DNA from: Sphagnum compactum
Lineage: Eukaryota > Bryophyta > Sphagnopsida > Sphagnales
DNA: 64,000 nucleotides
Direction: 5' to 3'
NCBI GenBank assembly: GCA_965153455.1
Contig: OZ234497.1
Span: forward strand, 9,858,001-9,922,000
The translations under genes were made by a program, and so were the position numbers. The notes under the pieces were generated by a model. It was not told where the DNA came from and ran no database searches. It saw only the letters and a list, made by a program, of their open reading frames with translations. Shown one piece after another: positions 27,681-39,000 of this stretch; positions within the stretch are counted from its first letter, which is position 1; each line of letters begins with the position of its first letter.

Positions 27681-29105
27681 TTAAAGAGTGAAATGATTAA
27701 GGTAGTCTGGATCTCGCTTAGCCTTATCCTGAAACTTCTTGAACCACCGATTCAAGATATCCATGGGAATGAGAAGTTTATCACCCTCAACAGTACAAAA
27801 TGACTGCATAAAATTGAAAAGGTTTTTGCCCACCTTCAATGCCAGCTCCTCAATACGTTTTTGTTGTCCAACATTCAACATGGGAAGAGTCAACAGATCT
27901 TCAATCGAGACTCCTATTTGTGCTGAGAGTGGTGGTGTCCCAACGCTAGTCAGAAGCATTTGACCATTATTTGCCACAGTAGTAGGCCACAGTAGTGGAA
28001 ATACAGCTGATGGGCATGCACTGTGGACTGCACCTCGGTACTCATATTGAGATCCTGGGGATTGGACATACACAGCCAGGGCCTTACCAGCTGGTAATGC
28101 CAGTTCATTTAGCAAAAATATGCACATTTCCTTCACTTGGTCATATGCCTCACCTGCTCCCATCCAATCATTTGCAACACAAGTATAAAGATTTGCAACA
28201 ATACACTTAGCAAAAAAACATTTTGAGGTCTATGGACAGCACATCATCATACATCATGGGCTACATATGTAGTACATGCTATTTCTCAAGCAGCTAGGAT
28301 ACAACCTTCTTTTCAGCTCGACATCCACTATTTTAGTACAATGGAAGGAAGAGACAATGGCTGCATTACTTCTCTTCACTGTTCCAACAAATGTCTCTCA
28401 TACATTGCCCCAAATCATAAATTGTCAGCACTCCCATGTAATCTAACTTGATAACATCAATTTTACAAGAACCCTGCAACAGCTGTAGGCAAATTTTGTT
28501 CCAAGTTCATCACAGCTCTGCTTTTCACCAATATTTTGTTGTTGCAATTAGGGTTTAACTACAAAGCCATGTCCTTCCATTACATAGTTGTTTTGGTAGT
28601 ATGAGAATCTTATCCCAAGAGCACAGCTACCCTTTTCACAAATCTTTTGTTTTTGGCAATTAGGTTTTAACTACCAACCCATGTCCTTCTATTACACAGC
28701 TCCTGCAGTGGTAGAATGAGAGTCTTGTTCCAAGAGCACAGCTCCCCCTATCACCAAACTTTTGTTTTTGCAATTAGGGTTGAACTACTAACCCATGTCC
28801 TTCCATGACACAATTGTTGCTTTGGTAGTACCTACGAGAGTTTATACAATTGATAGATTATAAAAAGTTGGCATGCAAGAAACAAAATTCCCGTATATAT
28901 ATCTCAGTCCCTTTGTTTTTCGGCTTTTCTTTTTTTGGGGGGGGGCGGAGGGGGGTTGATTCATCAAATGCTAATCTTAAGAGCTGGAATTTGGAGGCTT
29001 ACCTACAAAGTAGTTCATGTCAAGTACCCAACGATGATCATCAACTTGTGTAAAAGTTGATATGTCCAGTGGGAAGCTCCGATTTGGAAATAAAACTCCA
29101 AACAT
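27681..29105 (-). CDS. HIKESHI: HIKESHI / OPI10 homologue, complete, two exons
   Basis: Homologue of the nuclear import carrier that brings Hsp70 into the nucleus under heat stress. Plant members are linked to thermotolerance. Exon 1 is 29105-29003 (34 codons plus one base) and exon 2 is 28153-27681, giving 191 residues including the split Gly. The start is the family opening MFGVLFPNRSFPLDISTFTQ; an upstream in-frame ATG at 29165 gives a non-conserved hydrophobic extension and was not used. Exon 1 continues with VDDHRWVLDMNYFVG. Exon 2 carries EAYDQVKEMCIFLLNE, AVYVQSPGS, PPLSAQIGVSIEDLL, KVGKNLFNFMQSFCTVEGDK and the C-terminal PMDILNRWFKKFQDKAKRDP. Length and motif order match the family (about 190-200 aa). 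The intron (29002-28154) contains a threefold tandem repeat. It ends tail-to-tail with whatever uses the telobox promoter at 27.4 kb. Confidence 0.95.
28498..28850. repeat. Three tandem copies of a 115-bp unit in HIKESHI intron
   Basis: Copies begin at about 28498, 28612 and 28727. Each contains CCAAG(A/T)..CACAGCT, TTTTGTT, GCAATTAGG, AACTAC and CCATGTCCTTC, in that order. The copies differ by point changes and small indels, so the duplication is not recent. Confidence 0.8.
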
Positions 29106-29503
29106 CCTGAGAAGATTGCTCCAGTGCAAGAAAAAATTTACAATAAGGAAGCAAATCAACAACAAGCATCTGCACAGGCAGGCTCTTTCTCTTCTTCTTC
29201 AATCTGTACCCACAAGACTATGACCCAAAACTTATACAACTTTCTGTTGAGAAATACATTACATCTGCAAAAATCAAATTCAGCACTATTTCTCGCATTT
29301 CAGCTGCAATCAGATGATCCCAAAAACAGTACTGCTTGTGCAGGATCTACTAACCCTAAAACTAAGCTCATTTCTTTTTCTCCTTTAAATTTTTTTTTGA
29401 AAAAAAAAAAACGTGGCAGGGCTCTTTGCCAACAACTAGATTTTTCCAAAAAAAATCTACAAAAAACATCACCCCACTCTAGGACTTATTGTAGGGCAAT
29501 GCA

Positions 29504-29598
29504 CTGGCAGCAGCAGGGCATTATACCATGTACACCGGGTGCGGATCCCGAGGTTCGGGCTGCACCCGAGGTTCAGGTTGTAATGCCCTAGCTGCCAG
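29504..29598. repeat. Imperfect foldback element upstream of HIKESHI
   Basis: The ends CTGGCAGC..AGGGCATTA and TAATGCCCT.GCTGCCAG are inverted repeats of about 19 bp. The centre holds GGGTGCGGATCCCGAGGTTC and a second GCACCCGAGGTTC. A further copy of the end motif (AGGGCATTAT) follows at 29597. The element is GC-rich compared with its flanks and lies 0.4 kb upstream of the HIKESHI start. It is MITE-like or a terminal inverted repeat remnant. Confidence 0.5.
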
Positions 29599-30010
29599 GG
29601 CATTATCTGGCATAATGAACAAAGTGCACCAGTATGGTCAGTCCTCCTGCCTGCTTGTTTCCTTGGCCTGCATCCGGTAGGCCAAACAAAGCTTGAAAGC
29701 ATGGGGGACATAGTACATTTCTTTAGATCATTCCATGATGGAAAAGTACTTTCAACACCAGGCCCATTCCACATAGGAATGTGATGAGCAATTGTTGTTC
29801 TACTAGGTGACAATGAGGGGAAAAAAACCCTGTAAATCAAAATCAAGGATGGGAACCCATCCAGCAAAAGTACAAGGCAAATGAGAACACAAGTAGACAC
29901 AACCTGAAGAGAAAACAAAAGCAAACAATCAACTAAAATCAGGTAAAGACACTATGCAAAGAGGACTCATGACTAGGAAATGACAATCAACGATAACAAA
30001 AAAAAGACCT

Positions 30011-30766
30011 AAGATGAAAGAGTTATCATCTGCCACAAATTGGCTAGTGACGGAGGTGCACTAGCTATGATGTGTGGAAGAGATGAGGAACGTCGACCAA
30101 ATGCAACAGCCCATTGAATAATCATTATGGCTTGTGCATGTTGCAAGGTTATGGACACGCACTATTTATAATAAGAAACAAGCATCAAGGGGACTAAAGA
30201 AGATTGTTAATACACGCGATAGTGGTTTGTGCACAAGCAGTCAATAATGAATCAAAACGAAAATGAAAACATTCATAAATCTCAATAGCAAAGGGAATGA
30301 AGTCATCGTTTGGTGCTCACTCAGTGTATGATCATGTCTTCTCATCGATAGCCATCATCGTTGCACGTGTTATCGTCATCAATGTTCACTACACAATATC
30401 TGTGCAAGTCAAATCGATAATGATGACATCCATAAAGGCCCAGAAACCATTTTTGGTGATAAATATATCCACTCATCATCGAGTGTGGTGAGGGAAAAGG
30501 TGGGAGACCTCCTTCTTAACATGTGTTCCATTCTCTAAAACAATAGATATGATAGTATCCCGAAATGTATCATGGGTTGTTGTATGTTCACTCTCATAGA
30601 AGCATTGAAACAAATGGGTACCTAGATCGTCAATGGTATGACCACACTAACACCATGAAAGATGGGCCATCATAGGATGTGACAAGCCAAAACAAGTACG
30701 TAATGTTGTAAGGAAGTGGATTGGGGATAAACGAAAGGTAGGTGTCGTAGGACGAGCTAATAACCA
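30011..30766 (-). mobile_element. Degenerate C-terminal part of a LINE-type polyprotein
   Basis: Minus-strand fragments in changing frames keep a recognisable order: WLLARPTTPTFRLSPIHFL, LRTCFGLSHPMMAH, CGHTIDDLGTHLFQC (a Cys/His cluster), THDTFRDTI, SHLFPHHTR then VDIFITKNG, DDFIPFAIEIYE, FDSLLTACAQTTIA, and VSITLQHAQAIMI then SSSLPHIIASAPPSLANLWQ. From memory this matches the region C-terminal to the reverse transcriptase in a LINE-like family seen in non-flowering plants. In-frame stops (near 30635 and 30480) and shifts show it is inactive. The RT domain itself was not recognised. Confidence 0.65.
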
Positions 30767-31439
30767 AGTGCCAACCCAGGGATGCTAATCCACAAGCTTA
30801 TAAACATGAACATGAATAGATTAGAATGAGCAGGATTGAATCTTATTTAAAATCTTCTATCCATGTCAACAAAATATTAGGATAATATTCTTTGACATGA
30901 AAAAAAGAATTTTTGTTGATGTGGATGAATCTTCTACCATGCGTCCATGGATGAATGATTTTTATGGATGAAATTATGGATGAAAAAGGAATAAACTTTA
31001 ATTTGAACGTTGGCAACAAACATTATTTTTGCAAAAAATTAAACAAAAAAAACAAGGTGGAAACAATTTATGTTGGTTTCTTTCAAAACAATTTCACACA
31101 TGAAATGTTTAAATCACACTTCAAAGTCATACTTCATATTTCTTTAATATGAAATATATTCAAGTTCTACAACATCTAAACCATACAAAATGTTAGATTA
31201 AATCCCGTAGACCCACCAAGAGGTATGTGCCAATCCAAACGCTACGTGTTCATCATCGAGAGGAACAAAGACAATATGAGACAACCCACGACACTTCACA
31301 TTGCCTACCAATTTTCACACCAAACACATTGGAATCAATGATTGAATATACATTAATCTTAAGCATACTGGATAAAATATGTGAGATGACAACAACACCT
31401 TGGCAATATCCAAGAAATGACACTCGGTTACTCCCCCTC

Positions 31440-33020
31440 TAGCATTTGCTAGAAATCAAAACATGGGGAATAGAATGGAAAAGAACAATTGACAAAACAA
31501 ATGAATTGGCGGTGTGGCGATGGGTGAATACGAAGATAGACAAAGAAAGTCTTACATTATTAAAATAAATTGTAAACATTCTGAAGGAGGATATGGAAGA
31601 GTACCACTGGGCGAAGTTTACACATGCCATGGATTTTTTTAAAGAACGCGCAAGTTTGAAGAAGTCAATTCCAGAACATTTTTTCACAAGTTTATTCAAC
31701 AATTTGTTGACAAAGGATTTAATAACCCTTGGGAACTTGCTATCAACATAATTCTTGAAACCCCAAAGATAATTTTATGCAACTCCAAGTAGGCGAACCT
31801 AGTTGTCACAAGATTTAAGGATCAAAGTTTTAAAACAACCGATGAATCGTTAGATGACAAGGCCGACCCTGAAACCACGAGACATGTATGATAATAAAAA
31901 AAAACTACGAATCAACAAACTAAAGGCGAAAGAAGAATAACATTGTTTGCAATAAATTGTGGAATAATACAAATGTTAAAATGAATAGTGGCTGAAGTTG
32001 AACACCAAAATTATTTATTGAAAAAATCGAATGTTAATGTTGAGATTAAGAGTTTTAAAAAATATGAAAAGTAGAAACTAAAAACACTCACAAGCACCAC
32101 CAGATTTGGATATGTTCTTGATAGTAAAAAAACGATATTTCAAGACTGTAGATGTAGAGATGTAGGCAATCGTTGAATAATGGGGATCTTCTAATCGCTT
32201 GTAGGATTATAATATAAATGGGATGGTGATGAAAATGTTTATTACAAAGTTTCTAAGTAGCCAACCACGAAAACAATGTCTGGGTATGGAGGATGTTCAC
32301 ATGGAAATGGACTAGGCCATCAACCTAACCACATGGATTTCACAAGGTGAAACATGCACTAAATTAAACACCTCCAATATATGTAATTTCTAGTTCCAAG
32401 ATTTATAATACACATTAATTAAAATATATACATGTTTAGATTGTTCACATAATTGTTTAACTACTCTCACAACATATTAAAAACCTCTTGTACACCCAAA
32501 TATCTATTGAAACTTGGAAAATGTTTTGAGTGTTTCACACTTTATGAAAGTCTATGCAAGAGTGCAACGAAGTCTAGGAATAATAGTTGCTAGAGGACAT
32601 GAACTAGACACATGGCATGTAAACAAGAACGCAAACGAAATATTTTGCCCAACATTTTTGAACAACTTGTGACAACCTCTTGGAGATAATCCATGGCCAA
32701 CACACTCGACGAATCAAAATTATAGAATGTGGTTTCATAGGCAATGTGACTACCTATTCAGATTTCAAGCTGAGAGGAGAATAAACAAATCAATCTTGCT
32801 AAGAAAGTGGTCAAGGAATACTTTTGACGTTGAAGACAATGCATACGAAACACTAGTACTCATTTACAGTAAAGAGTTGGATCTTTTAATATCGACCAAT
32901 AGTATTACTAGAAGCGATGTGGAAGAGGAGAGCTCCCCACCATACCCAAAAGATGCAATGACAGATTCAGAAAAAGAGGTGACAAGTTTGGAGGAAACCG
33001 ACCCGACGGTTACACCATAG
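31440..33020 (+). pseudogene. Unrecognised decayed ORF cluster
   Basis: Two patches read like former coding sequence. At about 31500-31730 (plus) there is KIDKESLTLLK, then EDMEEYHWAKFTHAMDFF and KKSIPEHFFTSLFNNLLT, interrupted by stops. At 32727-33020 (plus) a 97-residue ORF has a charged, non-repetitive composition with QCDYLFRFQAERRINKSILL and an acidic tail. I do not recognise either. They may be parts of one dead transposable element. Confidence 0.3.
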
Positions 33021-36000
33021 TCCGCAATGGGTTCCAACAAACTCGATGACCCACCAATGGCACTCTAGAACATAGTTTAGCAATGCCTCTAAAATTGGCA
33101 ACAATTGTAAAGACTAGCAAGAGAAAAGTTTTGAAGAATTGTGTATAGTAGTTAATAAGTCTTTGTATATAGGGAACAAGTTATATTTTTTATGAAATGG
33201 TTTTTGAATTGATATGTGTTTTTGAATTAAAAGAGTAATATGTTTATTATCTTTGATTAGGACATTTGGGGAGAAAACAACTGTAAAAAATGCATAGGTT
33301 AATTGTAGTAGACAATACTATGGTTTCAAAATGGGCGTCACATTTTGAAATATTTGACAAAAGTGATATCCCCAATTTTGCATTTCATTTCCTCTATAAT
33401 AAAAAAAGATTTGAAATAATTGAGTGTCATGTACAAGGAACAAATAAAACATTACATGAATAATAACAAAAAATAAATAAAGAGCTTAGGATGATGAACC
33501 AACTTTTTAAATGACAACAAATGTAAACAAAATATATAATGATAGACATGCATCCAAACTTCACAAAAAAATTAAAAAAAATTATGAAAAATCCTTAAAA
33601 ATTCTTGCATTGAGCCTTGATGAACCAATAAGTTGCATGAACATGTTTGGATTTGTTCACTAAATCTATTCATTCAATCAAGTAATTGTTTGTTTTGGGT
33701 TTATGGGTTAACATAAACAAATCAAAAGTTTAAGAGAAGTCAAGAGGAAATGAAAGGGTATGATGCCCCTTTTACCAAATTTGGCAACCGTCTTTGAAAA
33801 AAAACTTAGTGTATAATTTTAGGTTTGATTTCAAGTTCATGGGTTGATTTTTTTGTTGTGAAGAGGTGTTGTAAGCAATTTAGATATATTTTCCCTATAG
33901 CTTATACCAAATCGTTATTAAACATGTATCGACACAATTTGAAAATTCAAATGAAACTATTTACAAGATTAATCACTAAAAAAATTTCTCACTACAACCT
34001 CAAACATACAAGTACAACCCAACTTGAACCAAATTTCAACCTTCATTTTATTCCCAAGGATGGTCACCATATTTTGTAAATTTTTTGAAATATTTATATT
34101 TCATTTCATTTCAAATGATTTGTAGTGACATGTAATAATATGAATTAACAAACTTGTATATGAAAACCTTTCCTTCTAAATTTTAACCAAATTCTAAACT
34201 TGTGGACTTTTGAATGGTCAAAATTGGACATGGCATTTGCAAGTCCTTAAATAAGTTGTAATCTTGTTCTTTAAAGGTTCATGCTTTTGAAATCTCCACA
34301 AAAGCTATTTCATACGGACTTTATTGATTTTTTATCAAAGACTTATAGATTACATCCACTATAGAAGATCATGTTATTGTCATTTTCTTATTTTGGTTTT
34401 GAAGCATGTTTGGAAAGGGTTGACAGACATATGGGAATTTGGTAGCAAAAACTAACATTAATAAATGCAAAAAGTAACAGTCATGTCCATTTGATAATTT
34501 CTTGTGAACTTATATAAATTGTTACATATGCCAAAAGTGAGCCACCATAACCTTGTATCCACCCAAATATGAGATTTTGAATACTAATCTACTCTATCTA
34601 TGTATTAGAGAAGGTTGTTTGCTTGTTTGTTTGTCACGTTGAGATCTCCCAAACCACAATGCCTTTGTACCATTGGAAGCCCCCAATGAGTAGGGATGCA
34701 CTGAGGTGGTTTGATTGTGTTTAGGCCTAGATGGTGCAAGAGTTATTGAATATCGAAAAAAAATTCAAAGATTCAAAATAAATAAAACTAAATATTTTAG
34801 GGAAATTGGGGCAAGCTCTTCATACTATTATAAATCCCTCCATGAGTGGATTTCTTGAAGGTTATTCTATAGTTTTAAAACCTAAAATGTGGAATATATT
34901 TAATTTTGAGTAAATTTTGTCATTGGAAAATTAAACTTAAATATAAAATAATATTTTCTTTGTTGTCAAGGCACATTTGGGCCAACAACACAAGCCATAT
35001 TAGTCACTATTAAATTTATGTAAATAACTATAATTGCTTATAAGTACCCCATTAAAACATAATGATTTATTTTCACTTAAAAAAATTATACCTACCACAA
35101 TCAACAACGAATGTACTCAAAAATATATTACTTCAATAAAAAGCTTTTGGTGCATATGGATCAAAGACACCTATGTTTGCATTGGGTAGATGTTTTAAAA
35201 AGTCTACTTAATCATGCTTTCACCCCATCACAATGATCAATTACATCATTCATAAACGATATTCTTCAAATTTTGTCCATAGCAACCAATAATATTTGGG
35301 AAGTTGTTTGTTTTGTTTGCTAGAATGTTTTTTTTGGTAGTAATATGAAAAGAAGACAATCTTGTATTTCTTATAGCCAAATTGTTTGAAATGTAAACAT
35401 GTTTGCATCAAGGATCTAATCAAGGTCTCTTGTTACTTTAGATGGCCTTCAAAAGGCATAAAGGTGTTTTCCAATGAGGATTGTTCATGAATTTCTTGAA
35501 TTCCAACCTCGACAACACTGATGTTGTGACAGATCAAAACAATACCACAATAAAACATGCATTAACATTTAACCCATTTCCTCCCACTCCCTTGCTTACT
35601 ATGACCTTATGAAAAGTGAACTTGAAAAAAACTTTATTGTGGTAACAAATAAAATAAGATGTTAACAAACTTTATCCAATTATTGGTCATGACATGGGAT
35701 AATTTCTTAGTGAAGACTTTGCAAGAAATTCATTAATAGTGTTGTTAGATACTTGTGTAATATCTTCACATTAATACACAAGTTCAACCATCACTACTAC
35801 TAAAACATATACCACAAAATCAAATCCTACCCAAAACATTACATGTGCATAATCCAATTAATCTATTTAAAACTTGGGCAAAAAAATTAGTCGTTATACA
35901 AGCATTTGATTATTCCATACAAATATTAGTTTTCAACCGTTGATTTATCGCTTCACAACACAAGTATTTTGTTTCTTTCCAAATGTGTTAAAGACCTTGT

Positions 36001-39000
36001 AAAAATAATTTTTTATGTCATCTAATCAAAATTCAAAGAGCTGAATCAACATCATGGCAATGGAAACTATAACTACAAGTATTCCATTATCCATTTTCTC
36101 TCCTGTCACATTGTGGATGTTGAAGATTTGGGCCTCATTAAGGAATGTAAAACCCAATATTTTGGCATCATCGATCAAGTTTAAGGAAAACCCTTTCAAT
36201 GTGATGGCTTTATTGGGACTAGAACATCACACTCCATTATCCTCATGTTGATCACAATAAATTCAACCTTCTAAATATTATACAACAAGAGACACCAATT
36301 AGCATAAAAAATATATCTTATTGGAATGGCCAAGAATTATATAATACGTGTTATGTAGACGATGACAAAGAATGGGATGTTTTATTAGTCCCATCAATAA
36401 CATTTGACAAGGTGATTAACATGCCTATACATGTTGGATCTCTATCCCAACTATTTCCAATGCTTTCATGTTAATACTTTGTTTACACATTAATGACTTT
36501 TTGGGGCAAAGGACCCTACAACATTGCCATAGGGAAATAAGGGACTTTGTTTTGAATGAAATTGCCTAAAACTCCTCTCACCAAGTGGCAAGATTGCCAC
36601 TACCCATAAACCTTAAAAGTTTAATAGCCATTTTAGCTTTCATTGTCACCGCTTATTTGCCAAGCTCGTTACCATTATATGTGACATTCTCATTATCATG
36701 CCTTGTATTAGCAGGGATCACAAATTATTAATTACATTTAATAATGTGCATTGATTTTTTTAAAAATCAAAATCATTGCACACTTTTGATGAAGTGATTG
36801 AAAACATTTTTTCAAATGTTCTTTTTGTGATACATGATATTTGATCAACTCTTTAATTTTTCACTTGAAATTAAATGGTACAATGATCCCATGTTCAAAA
36901 GTTATGTCAATTTTTATGAAGTTCATTAATCATTTGAATGGGTTTTGAAAATATGTTCATTTTTTAGTTTATTGTGACATGTATTGTAATTTCATTGATG
37001 TGCCCCCAAAGGTTTGCCACAAGGTATCAACTTTTTGATATGGTGCATTGTGAAAGCTTTGAAAGTTTTGGGCATGTATTGTAGTTCTGTGCATTAAAAC
37101 AAGACGGGAGCTTCAAGATGAGATTAATATGAATCCACAAGCTCGAGTTCATGGATGTATGAAAATGCACCAAGAAATGAGGGTGGTGAATGCATTTGCA
37201 ATGAAATTAGGTCATAGTCTTGTGTTAAACTCATCATAAACTCACACAATTTGGACATGCATGAGTCACCACTTCTTCCCTTCTGATATAATACATGATT
37301 CTCCATGGATCTTGCATTAAAATGGCTAAAATTCATAGGAGTTCCAAAATGGATTTCCTAAATTGGGACACATTATGTTTTGGATATTTGAAGCTTGTAA
37401 CTCCTTCAAAAATGGTTTTAAAAAATAATTGAAACAAGAATATCATGTAGTTATTGTCATTATCTTTCTAACAACATATTACACATTCCAATCAAAAATC
37501 ATGTGACCCATGTTTCTTGGGTTTTAATGGTAAAAAGTTGATTGACAGGTTGATTGTCACCCCTTCTTTTGGCCATAACCTATGTTTTAGGTCTTCAAAT
37601 GAAGATTGTGAACCCACTTGTAATATTTATGTTTCAAGATCTTTCCAAAGGTATAAAAATGCCCAATTTGGACAAGTTTTGATGTTTACACTTTTGCTTC
37701 AAAGATTCAAAACATTCAAGGATTTCAACTTTCAAAGTGATTCCCATTAAAAAATGTGTGGAATTCACCTCCTTTGCACCCTCCCACACCCGCTCTTGTG
37801 GGAATGTGTGTAAGCCTCATGACACTATTTTAACGTGTATCCTTTCTTATGCCCAAGGTTAGGGTCACAACATTCAAAATATATTATATAATTACATAAT
37901 ATCATTAAAAATCTTAAAGTATATAATTATTTATTTATTTGAAATTTGAACTACCATAATATGTGGACAACTTATGAAATAAAATTTTATAATTAAGGTG
38001 ATTAATGTTCAAAAACACACATTTATAAAATAATATTGTTACAATTTTTTTGAGGAAATTTTTTTGAGCATTATCCAAAACTATTTGCACTTTGCATTGC
38101 TACACACTACCAGTGATGAATCAACTTTCTTCTTAATGTTCAAGCATATGGTTTCAACAATTCATCATTATTTATGTAAATGTCAAATTTAATTTGAATT
38201 AATATAAATATCATGGACATGAAAAGACACATATTAATTTGGTTTTTCATATCCATGTTGGGGAGTAGGGAAAAATAGTGAGGTAGTTATAAGGATGATG
38301 GTAGCTAGTAGGAAAGGATGTAATTATTAACAAAGAAATGAAGTAGTTAGACTTGGAATGAGGCAGTTGTTTTTCGAATGGTCTTTGGAAATGTATAGGG
38401 TCAAACATATGATAGGAAATGTCTTTGGAATTTTCAAAGGAGGACCATATGATGGATTCCAAAAAATCACCCATATATTAGTTCCTTGAAATTTCTTATC
38501 ATTACAATAGTGAAGGCACATTGCTCTATTTGTCCATATTTGAAATCCTAAATGAAATCTTGAAACCTAAAGTTCCATTGTGAAATCAACTTTGTAAACA
38601 AATGAATTTACGCAGGTGCACAAATAAAATGTTTTTCAAATGCCACAAAATTTGGCTTACAAGTTTTTAAGCCATCAAGCCTAGTTTGATGAGTGTTTTA
38701 GATTGTGAGTAACTCAAAAAACTATGACCCAAAAGATGTAAAACCAAAAAAAAAATTCTGCAAGTTGGGTACCAGTGGGAATAATTTGAATTTTTGTAAT
38801 TCTTATATGCTTTCTTTATTTTGGCTAAAACTACCAACACTAGAAAATAACCTTTGAATTTCAAGTTTTTATTTTCAAGCTAACAAAAATTATAGTTTAT
38901 ATTTTATTTCTTATTTCCACTTTTTCATTTTCAAATTTATGCCTTCTACCTCCAATATTTGTTGATGGCGATGCTTTCGCTTATACAAATATCAATATTG

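Noticed and set aside
29504-29598. tRNA gene suggested by GGTTCGGGC-like words
   Set aside because: No acceptor/D/anticodon arms could be paired; the inverted repeat explains the sequence better.
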